Made by a program: the position numbers and the translations under genes | The notes under the pieces: generated by a model | What the model saw: only the letters and a program-made list of their open reading frames with translations | What the model was told of the DNA's origin: nothing | The model's database searches: none | Source: Pseudomonas sp. FP2309 | Lineage (GTDB): Bacteria > Pseudomonadota > Gammaproteobacteria > Pseudomonadales > Pseudomonadaceae | NCBI RefSeq assembly: GCF_030687575.1 | Contig: NZ_CP117439.1 | Location: 2,967,501 to 3,031,500, forward strand | Length of the DNA: 64,000 bases | Reading direction: 5' to 3' | In this document: positions 37,218 to 46,341 of the stretch, in pieces | Layout of the letters: the number at the start of each line of letters is the position of its first letter | How positions within the stretch are numbered: position 1 is the stretch's first letter

Positions 37218-40200
37218 ATGGCCCAGATTTCCCCCCACGCGCTTATCCGCCCGTTCAATCCCGTCGTGCCCTTCACTTCGGTGCCCGTGCCACCGGCTCC
37301 AGTCATGAACGCTTCGGCACCTGAGGACGTCAAGCCCCAACAAACCCCGCCGCCCACTGATCGGCCCGCCCTCGCCGGCCGTCACCTGGGTGGGGCGTTG
37401 GCCTGGCCGATGCCGTTGAACATCGATCAACAAAAGCGTCTGCACGCCCTCACCCTCAGCCATGTACACGCGCTGGGGGACAGGCCCACGGTTTCGCAAA
37501 CCCCGGGCGGCGTGCTGGAGTTCCTGCGTTACCGTCAGCCCCTTGCAGCCCAGGCGCAAAACGATCCTGCCAAAATACTCGAAACATTGATCGATTCCCC
37601 CCAGGCCAGCCTGATGGGCCGCGCGCTCCGGGAAGGCATGCAGGGCATCGCCACCGACAGCAGTGACACCGATTACCTGCTGGCAGCCATTACGTTGCAA
37701 CTGGACCCCGAGTCGATCAGCGCGCCGCGCAGAAACACCGTTGCCGGCTTCGATCTGGCAAGCGACACGCATTGGGGCAAGCGGGCCTCCACCGTGGTAG
37801 ACGGTCTTGCCAATCACCTGAGTGCCACGGGCAAAACCAGCGCCAGCCTGGCCAAAGCCGCAGCCCACCTGCTGTTGGCACAGCGAGCACCCGTGTTCCT
37901 GATCAAGAACATTCCCGACACAGTCACTTATGGCAGCCAGGCCTGGGCTAACTTGGCAATCGCCGCCGCCACGATAGAAGCACGTACGCCGGGAAAAGTC
38001 GCCAACATGACCTTTGCCGACGTCATGGGCGAGGCCGAAAGCGCCGCCTTGGTTGACCCTGCGATTACCCAGCGCGCCCAGGCCGCCGCGTTGCTCGACT
38101 GGGGCGAAGCTAACGGGTGGCTGGTAAAAAAAGCGGGCATCGACTACACCCCCGCGCAACTCGACTCGGTCAGAACTGCATTCAATCGGCAGTTGGAAGT
38201 TCGGCTCTCGGCCTCCAAGGCGCTGGAGAACGAAATTCCGACGCGTAAAGCGCTGGCGCTGGCCAAACTCAAGGAACGTTTTGGCGATTTGGGCGAGCTG
38301 TTCGAAAAAAAAGTACTTGGCACTGATCAGTACCGTGGCGATGCGAGCCAAACCGGGTTGGTTGGCCTGCACTCGCTCCTGGACATCGCCATGATGGACT
38401 TGCCGAACCCAAGACCCTTCACCTGCGATGACCCGCAAATCCCCGTAGAAGCGCTGAACAACAACCCGACGTTCGGCGTTCAACAGGCCTTTGAACTGCA
38501 GTTTGAGGGTGCGATCCGGGAAAAAAAGGCCGCCGTTAACACCATGATCCGGCATCTGATCTCACAGCTTCCACTGGAAGACCGCCAGCATTTTGAGTTT
38601 GGGAAAATCAACTTTTTCCAGGAGGGCTCGTATGAGTTGGGCACGGGCTTTTTTGATTCCTCCAACGCCTCAACTGAAGCGGGGCTGGTGATAAAGACGC
38701 AGCTCAATGGGCAGTCGCGCGCGTATGAAATCAATTTCAACAAAGGCACGATCGAGCGAACGGGCCTGAACCGCGCGCAGAATCAGGAATCGCGGCAGTC
38801 CAAGCGAATGTCCACGACCAAAACCTATGTTCCGCGCGTAGGGGCGGATGATCTGGCGCGTGAGCGTCCGGTCAACCCGGCCTCCATGTACAGCTTCAAC
38901 AGCAACCGCTCCTATTTGATTGCCGACGCCTTTGTTCGACACCTGCAACTGGACGACCCCGCGATCAAAGAACAGGCGCGTGGGCAGACGACCTTGGACG
39001 AGTTGCAGGGCGGCCCCAAACCACTGAGCGAATTCTTGCTCAACTTGATCCCCTTCAGATCAGCCATCGTCAATTTCCAGAAGGGTAACTACGGCGAAGG
39101 GGCCGTCGATCTGGCACTGGATGTGTTCGGCTTTCTCACCGCAGGCGCTGCAACTACGGGGAAACTGATCAACATCGGGCGCTCAGCCATTTCCAGCGGC
39201 GCCAAGGCGCTCAAGGCCGGCAAAGTGATCGGTGCCGCCGCCATCGGCGTCCTTAACCCCTTGAGTGGCCTGGGCGACCTGGCGGCCAGCGGTGCCAGGC
39301 TGGCCGGCAAGGGCAGCGGGTACCTGTTGTCCAAAGGCATCGAAGTCGTCAACACGCTCAAGGGCGCCAGTGGCAGCTACGATTTGCTCAAGGCCGCCAG
39401 CCGACAACACAAGGTGGCGGCGGTGGGCTCGTTCAAAGTCGCAGAACAGACCGTTGCAGGCGGTGCGGTACTTCGAGATGGCAAGTGGTACAACTACGAC
39501 CCTGTCCGACAGCAGCCTTATGGTGCTGCGCTCGAAGGTTTCGTGCCGTCGGTTGCCGCTCATGAAGGCGAAGTCAAAGCGATCGTCGATAGCTGGTTCG
39601 GGAAAATGATCGCTTCGGTACTCGCGCCTGCGGCGAACAATCCTAACTACCGTAAAGACTTTATCGCGGCGATCGCCAACGCCAAAGCCAAAGACAATGC
39701 GGCCTATATCAAAGGCCAGAACACCGGCAAGCCCGAGGCGATTTTTGGTTATTCCCCGGCAATGAAGGTGGAGGAATTGAAACGCCTGGCGGTTGCCGAA
39801 CAGCGCTCGCCGGAAGAACTGGGCTGCCTGGTCAAGCGAATCGATGAGCTTGAAGTGCTGCCCGAGCGGCTCGAAACCGCGCGTCTGACGGCGAAGACAC
39901 TCGACCTTGATGCGTACAAAAAGGGCTACAACTCAGGGCGACCAGACACCATCAGTGGATTCTCGGAAACCCTGACCAATGCTCAACTGGCAGAACTGGC
40001 TATCGCTCGCGGGCGCACCCCGGAAGAAATCGGGCAGTTGTTCCGGTACATGGAAAACCGAAGAATCACCATCAGCCAACAGAACTTCCAGGTTTTCAAA
40101 GACGAAATAGCCGCCGCCGGTGGCAAAACCATCCCATTGCCCCAAGGCTTTTACCTCAGCCAAGCCTCCGTGCTCTCGGAGGGCGAGTGCGCCGCACTGT

Positions 40201-40793
40201 CCAATGTGATGGCCGCGGCGATCAAACACGGCAAGCAAGAGACCTTCATGAGGAACCTTTACGCCTCGATGGTGCCCACGCTGACCCCCGATGAAATCCT
40301 GGCGTTGCGCAAAACCGATCCGGCCAAGGCCGTTGCCGAGCAGACCCGAGCCGCTAAAGTGGCGCGGTTTCATGAGCAACTGAGTGAGCTGCAGAACATC
40401 CTGGGCAGCAATTTCCACCTGGGTATGCAGGAGCGATTGGTGCCCTACACCGAACTCATCTCGGAACTGGCCAACGCCAGTCGTTCACGCACGTTGTTGA
40501 TCAATGGCCCTGGCCATGGCATTACCGCCGGTGTCACGGTGAGCCAAGGTAAAAAGGAATGGTTCTACTTTGACCCCAACTTCGGCAAAGCGACATTCAC
40601 TACAGAAGCGCAGATGCGTGCCGGATTGGAAAGCACGTTAAAGAGCGGCCTGTCCAAGCACGTGATGCCCCACTACGGTACGGACCCGTCCGTGCCCCAC
40701 TATAAGATTTCGAACTTTGATGAGGTGGAGTTGAACATAATGACCCGTTCACTCAATAGCAGTGTGCCCGATCTGTTTATGACGGACCTGTAA
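37218..40793 (+). CDS. Large putative toxin/effector with C58-like cysteine protease domain
   Basis: A 1191-residue protein starting at ATG 37218 with AAAGG upstream. The N-terminus is Pro-rich without a signal peptide. The middle (about 635-725) is hydrophobic and Gly/Ala-rich (FGFLTAGAATTGKL, GAAAIGVLNPLSGLGDL), like translocation segments of large toxins. Two 49-residue repeats start at 830 and 900. At the C-terminus, Cys991 (SEGECAALSN), His1100 (NGPGHGITAG) and Asp1119 (FYFDPNFG) form a papain-like triad; the spacing (109 and 19 residues) is close to YopT and AvrPphB, and FDPNFG is typical of family C58. Possible relatives are large Pseudomonas toxins of the Mcf or dermonecrotic type. 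It reads divergently from the hybrid kinase. Function is inferred only. Confidence 0.72.
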   Translation: MAQISPHALIRPFNPVVPFTSVPVPPAPVMNASAPEDVKPQQTPPPTDRPALAGRHLGGALAWPMPLNIDQQKRLHALTLSHVHALGDRPTVSQTPGGVLEFLRYRQPLAAQAQNDPAKILETLIDSPQASLMGRALREGMQGIATDSSDTDYLLAAITLQLDPESISAPRRNTVAGFDLASDTHWGKRASTVVDGLANHLSATGKTSASLAKAAAHLLLAQRAPVFLIKNIPDTVTYGSQAWANLAIAAATIEARTPGKVANMTFADVMGEAESAALVDPAITQRAQAAALLDWGEANGWLVKKAGIDYTPAQLDSVRTAFNRQLEVRLSASKALENEIPTRKALALAKLKERFGDLGELFEKKVLGTDQYRGDASQTGLVGLHSLLDIAMMDLPNPRPFTCDDPQIPVEALNNNPTFGVQQAFELQFEGAIREKKAAVNTMIRHLISQLPLEDRQHFEFGKINFFQEGSYELGTGFFDSSNASTEAGLVIKTQLNGQSRAYEINFNKGTIERTGLNRAQNQESRQSKRMSTTKTYVPRVGADDLARERPVNPASMYSFNSNRSYLIADAFVRHLQLDDPAIKEQARGQTTLDELQGGPKPLSEFLLNLIPFRSAIVNFQKGNYGEGAVDLALDVFGFLTAGAATTGKLINIGRSAISSGAKALKAGKVIGAAAIGVLNPLSGLGDLAASGARLAGKGSGYLLSKGIEVVNTLKGASGSYDLLKAASRQHKVAAVGSFKVAEQTVAGGAVLRDGKWYNYDPVRQQPYGAALEGFVPSVAAHEGEVKAIVDSWFGKMIASVLAPAANNPNYRKDFIAAIANAKAKDNAAYIKGQNTGKPEAIFGYSPAMKVEELKRLAVAEQRSPEELGCLVKRIDELEVLPERLETARLTAKTLDLDAYKKGYNSGRPDTISGFSETLTNAQLAELAIARGRTPEEIGQLFRYMENRRITISQQNFQVFKDEIAAAGGKTIPLPQGFYLSQASVLSEGECAALSNVMAAAIKHGKQETFMRNLYASMVPTLTPDEILALRKTDPAKAVAEQTRAAKVARFHEQLSELQNILGSNFHLGMQERLVPYTELISELANASRSRTLLINGPGHGITAGVTVSQGKKEWFYFDPNFGKATFTTEAQMRAGLESTLKSGLSKHVMPHYGTDPSVPHYKISNFDEVELNIMTRSLNSSVPDLFMTDL
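39705..40061 (+). repeat. Tandem protein repeat inside the putative toxin gene
   Basis: Residues 830-878 and 900-948 of the product align without gaps at 19 of 49 identical positions. Shared positions give the pattern Y-K-G-N-G-P-I-G-S, then L-LA-A-R-PEE-G-L. The period is 70 residues. The DNA copies have diverged, so this is an old duplication of a small helical module directly before the protease domain. Confidence 0.7.
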
Positions 40794-40993
40794 AACCGCC
40801 AAACCGGGGTGTAATGACTAACCACCCGAACCCCCTTGCCGGCCATGATTTCAGCTTCCTGCGAGACATCATGGCCGGCTGCCTGCACAATAGGCGGCTG
40901 GTATCGGGAACTTGCCGAGAAAGACACAACTCAGTAGAGGATAGTCTTTCGACTGAGCAAGACCTCCCCCCTCATTTTTCAGGACTCCTCACT

Positions 40994-41356
40994 ATGCCCT
41001 CCCCCCACACCATCCTTGTAGTTGAAGACGACGCCATCGTGCGCATGCTGATCGTCGATGTGCTTGAGGAGTTGGAGTTCACAGTGCTTGAAGCCGCTGA
41101 TGCCGCAGCCGCACTGGCGATCGTTGACACGACTGACCAGGTGATCGACCTGATGATGACCGACGTCGGCCTGCCCGATATGGACGGTAAGCAGCTGGCA
41201 GCCAAGGTCCGTGAACAGCGCCCCGCCCTGCCGATCCTGTTCGCCAGCGGCTACGCCGAAAATATCGACGTGCCGGCAGGCATGCAGGTAATCGGCAAGC
41301 CGTTCTCGATTGATCAATTGCGCAACAAAGTCACATCGATGCTGCCAGACGCCTGA
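40994..41356 (+). CDS. Single-domain response regulator
   Basis: A 120-residue stand-alone receiver with VVEDDAIVRML, phosphorylation site Asp57 (LMMTDVGLPDMDG) and the conserved Lys in IGKPFSID. AGGA lies nine bases before the ATG. An in-frame extension to 40814 has no receiver character. It reads in the same direction as the putative toxin, 200 bases behind it, and could be phosphorylated by the kinases on the other side of that gene. No output domain. Confidence 0.9.
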   Translation: MPSPHTILVVEDDAIVRMLIVDVLEELEFTVLEAADAAAALAIVDTTDQVIDLMMTDVGLPDMDGKQLAAKVREQRPALPILFASGYAENIDVPAGMQVIGKPFSIDQLRNKVTSMLPDA

Positions 41357-41519
41357 TACGCCCGGCTGCGCGTTCGAGCCTGTACCAGGCCCTCTAACGG
41401 CACGGCGAAGCCCTTGGTTGCCTGTGTGTTGGGATTAACGTGACGTTCGACAAATAAAGCAGGAAACTCGCAGCCTTCAATCCCCGTCAGTCAAAAGCAC
41501 TCTGGAAGGATGCAACAAC

Positions 41520-42920
41520 ATGATTGGAAAACCTGCGCGCCTGCTGTTGGCGAGCCTCTCGATACTCATGAGTACCGGCGCCTGGGCCGATTTCACCGCC
41601 ACCCCAAGCGAAGCGCGAGCCATTGCCAAGGAAGCCTATTTGTATGGTTTCCCGGTCGTCGAGATGTACAAGACGCTCTACACCCAGGCTGTTGATAAAG
41701 GCGGAACCCATTTCAAGGCGCCATTCAACCGTATCGGCCATACCGCCCAGGTGTTCACCCCCAAGGACACCGCGCCCCTGACCCCGAACCCCGACACGCC
41801 CTACTCGTTCGTATGGATGGACTTGCGCAGCGAGCCGTTGGTGCTGACCCTGCCCAAGATCGAAGACGACCGCTACTACTCGGTACAGTTGATCGACCTG
41901 TACACGCAGAACTTCGCCTATCTGGGGACCCGCAGCACGGGCAACAATGGCGGCCACTACATGATCGCCGGCCCGGATTGGAAGGGGCAGCAGCCGGTCG
42001 ACGTGGACCGCGTGATATACAGCGAAAGCAACATCGCCTACGCCCTGTATCGCACGCAGTTGTTTGATGACAAGGACCTGAACAAGGTCAAGCAGATCCA
42101 GAGCGGCTACAAAGTGCAGCCCCTGAGCAGCTACGTAAAGCAGGCCGCCCCGACCAAGCCGCCGAAAGTCGACTGGCCCAAGCCGATGGCGACCATGACC
42201 GAAGGTCCGCAGCTGTTTCGCTACTTGAACTTCATGCTGAGCTTCGCCGCGCCTCAGGACAGTGAGAAAGACCAACTGGCGCGCTTTGCCAGGATCGGCA
42301 TCGCCCCAGGCTTACCGTTCAAGGTCAATCAGCTCAGCGCCGAACAGCGTAAAGCGCTGGAAGATGGCATCAGCGATGCCCGCGCTGAATTCGCCGCGTT
42401 CAAAAAGGACAAGATCGACACCCACCAGGTCAGCAGCGGCGATCTGCACGGCAGCCGAGATCGCCTGAACAACAACTACCTGTACCGCTACGCCGGTGCG
42501 GACCTGGCACTCTTCGGCAACTCAGGCGACGAAGCGGCGGTGCTGAGCTACACCCTCGACAGCGAGGGCAAGCCGGTCAACGGCGCGCGCCACAGCTACG
42601 CGCTGCACTTCGCCAAGGGCCAACTGCCACCGGCCGACGCGTTCTGGTCACTGACGCTCTACGACGCCAAGACCAAATTGCTGGTGCCGAACCACAAAAA
42701 ACGCTACCTGATCAATTCGCGGATGCTGCCCAACCTCAAACTGGACGCAGACGGTGGCCTGACCCTGGCGCTACAGCACCACGAGCCGCCCAAGGCGGAA
42801 CAGAGCAATTGGTTGCCTGCCCCGCCCGGCCCATTCTTCGCGGTGCTGCGCATCTATCTGCCCAAACCAGAGGTGGGTAACGGTCAGTGGAAGGTGCCGC
42901 CGCTGACACCGTTGAAATAA
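41520..42920 (+). CDS. Secreted DUF1254/DUF1214 domain protein
   Basis: A 466-residue protein with a signal peptide ending near GAWA (about residue 23). The N-terminal half (AKEAYLYGFPVVEMYK, PLTPNPDTPYSFVWMDL) is DUF1254 and the C-terminal part (WSLTLYDAKTKLLVPN, NWLPAPPGPFFAVLRIYLP) is DUF1214; the two are usually found together in periplasmic proteins of unknown role. GGAAGGA precedes the ATG. No operon partner is obvious. Confidence 0.9.
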   Translation: MIGKPARLLLASLSILMSTGAWADFTATPSEARAIAKEAYLYGFPVVEMYKTLYTQAVDKGGTHFKAPFNRIGHTAQVFTPKDTAPLTPNPDTPYSFVWMDLRSEPLVLTLPKIEDDRYYSVQLIDLYTQNFAYLGTRSTGNNGGHYMIAGPDWKGQQPVDVDRVIYSESNIAYALYRTQLFDDKDLNKVKQIQSGYKVQPLSSYVKQAAPTKPPKVDWPKPMATMTEGPQLFRYLNFMLSFAAPQDSEKDQLARFARIGIAPGLPFKVNQLSAEQRKALEDGISDARAEFAAFKKDKIDTHQVSSGDLHGSRDRLNNNYLYRYAGADLALFGNSGDEAAVLSYTLDSEGKPVNGARHSYALHFAKGQLPPADAFWSLTLYDAKTKLLVPNHKKRYLINSRMLPNLKLDADGGLTLALQHHEPPKAEQSNWLPAPPGPFFAVLRIYLPKPEVGNGQWKVPPLTPLK

Positions 42921-42926
42921 TGCCCC

Positions 42927-42947
42927 GCGCCCGGCTCACGCGGGCGC
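42927..42947 (+). terminator. Possible weak terminator hairpin
   Basis: GCGCCCG (42927-42933) pairs with CGGGCGC (42941-42947), seven bases past the stop of the DUF1254 gene. There is no U-run after it, so it may be only a transcript-end stabiliser. Confidence 0.35.
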
Positions 42948-43021
42948 CTCGCACGAGCGCTGGTTTATCCCCCCGTAAAACAGGTAATGTGCGCGCGATT
43001 GCTTAGGGAGTTGTACCGCAC

Positions 43022-44578
43022 ATGACTTGCTGGAATGTCCTTGGCCTGACGCCGGATGCCGATACCCGCGCGATCAAGCGCCAATACGCCGCCTTGCTGA
43101 AAAAGACCCGACCGGACGACGATCCGGAGGGTTTCCAGCGCCTGCGTGACGCCTATGAAACGGCGCTGGACTGGAGCCAAACCCCACCGGCGCCGGAGAG
43201 TGAGGATGAGGCAAGCACCCAGGAACGGGACGCGCCCCTGGCGCAGCGTTATGCGAGCGCAATGACCGATGGCACAGCGTTGTCCCTGGAAATCCATGTA
43301 TTGCAACGCTGCGTCGACGGCGATCTCACGGCCGAGGACAGCCGATGGGCGTTCGAGACGTTCAACTGGCTGACCGCCTGGCAACGCCTGGAACTGCCCG
43401 GCATGTTGGTAGACACCCTGGAACGCCAGCAACGCGCGCGGCTGCAGCAACCGTTGCAGCAGGCTCTCGATCAGCAGGATGAGGACGCGTTCCTGGCGAT
43501 CTATGCGGCCCGTCATGAGCATTTCTGGATGAACAACCATCCCCATGCCGAGTGGTTCAACGCGTGGTTGGCCAGGCTGCTCTCCCATCATGCCTACTGG
43601 TCCGGCGCAGTATTCGAAGCGGTCTGTGCGGGGCAAGGCTGGCATGGCGGCGCTGATCACAATTGCCCGCCTGGCGATTGGCCCACGCTGTTGCGGCGCC
43701 AGCAAGGGCCGGTGTTTTTGGCGCGCCAACGCGCATTGGCCGCAGAACCGCCCGACAGTCCACAACAGCGCGCCGCGCGCTTGCTGCTGGCGCCGATGAG
43801 CCTGGGCCAGCGCCGCGCGTTCGCCCAACGGTTCGATGAGTACGACTGGAAAGCCTGTCAAGCGCTCAGCGCCGACATCTACGCCGACCACGTCCGTGTG
43901 GCTGAGGCGATGCCCGGTGGTACGGTGTATTTCTGGCAAGGCTGGGACAGCGCCATGGACACCTGGCCCTGGATCGTCGCGCTGGTCGTCAGTTGCCTGG
44001 TGGGCGTGCTGGTCAAGGCCGAGCGCCTGGCAGGCGCGATAGTACCCACCCTGGGCCAGGGCGTTCTTTGGTCCATAGGCGCGGTGGTCTGCGCCGGGGT
44101 CGCCTGGCAGGCCTGGCGCCCGTTTGCTCACCAGTACCGGGTGCAGGATGAACGTCTGAGCCAACGCTTACCCCGCTGGATCAGCCCTACCCACTTGCCG
44201 TTACTGCCCTTGCGCGACTTGGTGCCGGGGCTGGTGGTGGCGGTGGCCCTGGGTTATGTGTTCGGCCCCTTCGCCAGCTTGACCCTGGTGGCCGTGCTGG
44301 CGTTGATCGGCTGGATCAAGCGCCCCCTCACAAACCACCACTCGCCCTGGACTGCCCGTCATCCTGGCTGGGCCATCGTGGGCACCGCGTTGTGCGTGGT
44401 GGCCGGCGTCACGCTCTATGCCGGCTTGAACATGCTCGACAACCAGCACCTGGTCACCCGTAACCAGGGCCTGCAACAGTGGACCGAACGCCTGTGCAGC
44501 CGCATGCCGCGCAACGCGGCGCAATGCCAGGCTCCCGCGACCCAGGCCCAGTGGTATGGCCAGGAGGCCCGGCGATGA
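43022..44578 (+). CDS. Membrane protein with degenerate J-domain
   Basis: A 518-residue protein. The first 55 residues read as a J-domain (CWNVLGLTPDADTRAIKRQYA, then DDDPEGFQRLRDAYETAL), but the HPD loop needed to stimulate DnaK is RPD at 30-32. A long helical soluble region follows to about 310, then four or five membrane helices between about 315 and 490. No function can be assigned. It overlaps the next gene by ATGA, so the two form an operon and probably work together. Confidence 0.8.
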   Translation: MTCWNVLGLTPDADTRAIKRQYAALLKKTRPDDDPEGFQRLRDAYETALDWSQTPPAPESEDEASTQERDAPLAQRYASAMTDGTALSLEIHVLQRCVDGDLTAEDSRWAFETFNWLTAWQRLELPGMLVDTLERQQRARLQQPLQQALDQQDEDAFLAIYAARHEHFWMNNHPHAEWFNAWLARLLSHHAYWSGAVFEAVCAGQGWHGGADHNCPPGDWPTLLRRQQGPVFLARQRALAAEPPDSPQQRAARLLLAPMSLGQRRAFAQRFDEYDWKACQALSADIYADHVRVAEAMPGGTVYFWQGWDSAMDTWPWIVALVVSCLVGVLVKAERLAGAIVPTLGQGVLWSIGAVVCAGVAWQAWRPFAHQYRVQDERLSQRLPRWISPTHLPLLPLRDLVPGLVVAVALGYVFGPFASLTLVAVLALIGWIKRPLTNHHSPWTARHPGWAIVGTALCVVAGVTLYAGLNMLDNQHLVTRNQGLQQWTERLCSRMPRNAAQCQAPATQAQWYGQEARR

Positions 44579-45558
44579 ATCCAAAATGGTTGCTCCCTAT
44601 AAGCCTGGCGCTGGGCTTGGGCCTGCTGGGAGTGGCTGGCGCCACCAAGCCCCTGCAAAAGGTGCAATTGTGGCTGGACCAGCGCGACAGCCCTTTCACC
44701 GCCAAGGCCAGCGCCCTCGCACCGATCATTGATTGTGTGAACCGCGTCGACCGGGATACGCGCCTGGCGTACTACCACAGCCAGGCGCCACAGGCGCAAA
44801 TGTCCACTGGCGATACGTTCGGCGACGACAGCGAGCCCGTTCCGCGCCTGATTCAGGCGGCGGTGTGCTCCCCATTATTCACGCTGAAACTGGAACGTCT
44901 GGAACCCGGCAGTCGCTTGATCGGCCTCGCCAGTGTGTACGCCTACAGGCTGAATAAGTTCACAGCGTTGGCGGACAGCGTGACACCCATGCCGTCCCGT
45001 AACCTGTCCACCGATACTCAGCAGATGGTCGCTGACGTCATGAACAAGCACCTGCAGGGGGAAGTCGCCGGAGCGGGTGAAGCCTATCTGCAAGTGTCCA
45101 CACAACTGCGCAGCCAACTGGAACGTGAAGACCTCGAGGTTCGCCCGGCGCAGTTGGCGTTACTGCAAGCCCGTTTTGGACGGGACCTGCAATGGCACCT
45201 GCTGAACTACATGATCGCCGCGCGCCAGGCGGTGCGCCAAATCGAACAAGGCGTGCGCGACGCCAACCTTACGCCGCACCAATTGGCCGACCTGACCGAG
45301 GCGGTGCGCGAAGCGAGTGAGGACAGCAGGCGCTTTATGAATGCAATGCCGAAAACACGGCCGGATGAGCGGGTGGCATACCTTTGGTACAACACCAAGG
45401 CGTCCGCCGATGCGTACCTGGACGCATTGCGCACCCTGCATCAGCACTGGCTGGAGCACGCCCCGCCACAGCAACTGAGCGACGACTACGCCCTCGTCAC
45501 CCATCGCTACGACGTCCTGCTCAGCTTTTACAACCGGTACGCGCGCAATACCTTCTAG
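44575..45558 (+). CDS. DUF3829-like envelope protein (YiiG-like)
   Basis: A 327-residue protein with an N-terminal hydrophobic signal or anchor (about 5-23), without a lipobox cysteine. The rest is mostly helical and resembles the DUF3829 family (IIDCVNRVDRDTRLAYYHS, VAYLWYNTKASADAYL near the C-terminus). The family match is from memory. The ATG at 44575 lies within the stop of the J-domain gene. Its TAG stop shares the CTAG tetranucleotide with the stop of the convergent lipoprotein gene. Confidence 0.75.
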   Translation: MNPKWLLPISLALGLGLLGVAGATKPLQKVQLWLDQRDSPFTAKASALAPIIDCVNRVDRDTRLAYYHSQAPQAQMSTGDTFGDDSEPVPRLIQAAVCSPLFTLKLERLEPGSRLIGLASVYAYRLNKFTALADSVTPMPSRNLSTDTQQMVADVMNKHLQGEVAGAGEAYLQVSTQLRSQLEREDLEVRPAQLALLQARFGRDLQWHLLNYMIAARQAVRQIEQGVRDANLTPHQLADLTEAVREASEDSRRFMNAMPKTRPDERVAYLWYNTKASADAYLDALRTLHQHWLEHAPPQQLSDDYALVTHRYDVLLSFYNRYARNTF

Positions 45559-46229
45559 CGCTTTTTAAACTTCACATAAGACTGATGCAGGTCGGACGCC
45601 CAGCCATCGATCACGTTTTTCACGTCATCGGCCTTCATCACTTGCGAGTCGTTTTCCAGCGGCTTGCCGGTGCCTTTACGCACCACTTGGGCCAATACTT
45701 TGCCGTTGGCGCCGTCCAGGAACTGTGCCTCGGTGCCCAAGGTGGTTTCCTGGTCACGAATGCCGGTGCCGGTACTCACCGCAGCGGCGACCAGGGCCAC
45801 CGGGATGAACTCATAAGGTTTGAGGCCTTCGGCCCTGCTGCTGACGGCGGTGATGGCCGCCCGTACCACGATCACTCCCGGACCCGGACCATTCGCCAAC
45901 GGCAGTGACTTGGCCAACTCACGCTTGAGCGCCTGATTGAAATAGCTGTTGATACCGTTGAGGGTACTGTCCGGGATTTTTGCGGTGGCTTGGGGCTTGG
46001 GGTAGAACTGGGTGGGTTCGATGTACACCGCGCTGTAGCGGCTCAGGTCCAGCTTGGGATCGACCCAACGCATCACCTCGGCACCCGAAGGTGACTTGGC
46101 CTCTTTCAGTTGACTGTAGTCGGAGAGAAATCCTGAATACTCATCCGGTTGCGTGACCTTGCTGGCACATCCGGTCATGCCGAGCGCGGCGATGCACAGC
46201 GTGCTGATCGTTAGCCTTAGTTTCATCAT
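45555..46229 (-). CDS. DUF3313-like lipoprotein
   Basis: A 224-residue lipoprotein: a signal sequence with lipobox LGMTGC, so the mature protein begins at Cys21. The first residues after it read ASKVTQPDEYSGFLSDYS, and VYIEPTQFY appears further on, both typical of DUF3313. Residues about 140-160 include a short hydrophobic stretch (EFIPVALVAAAVSTGTG). The function of the family is unknown. It ends tail-to-tail with the previous gene, with no room for a terminator. Confidence 0.85.
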   Translation of the reverse strand: MMKLRLTISTLCIAALGMTGCASKVTQPDEYSGFLSDYSQLKEAKSPSGAEVMRWVDPKLDLSRYSAVYIEPTQFYPKPQATAKIPDSTLNGINSYFNQALKRELAKSLPLANGPGPGVIVVRAAITAVSSRAEGLKPYEFIPVALVAAAVSTGTGIRDQETTLGTEAQFLDGANGKVLAQVVRKGTGKPLENDSQVMKADDVKNVIDGWASDLHQSYVKFKKR

Positions 46230-46341
46230 CGAGCTCCCTGGCGACCTTCGTCGTAAGCGTGAACTCTAGGTATAGCCAATCCTGGGAAATACACCTTATT
46301 TGACACAGGACACTTGGGTGAGCCGTTTTAAAGTATCGGGT

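Noticed and set aside
37131-38555. Minus-strand frame of 474 codons
   Set aside because: Opposite the putative toxin gene; no motif, no ribosome site.
40814-40993. 60-residue N-terminal extension of the receiver at 40994
   Set aside because: No conserved sequence; a ribosome site fits the internal ATG and receivers of this size are normal.
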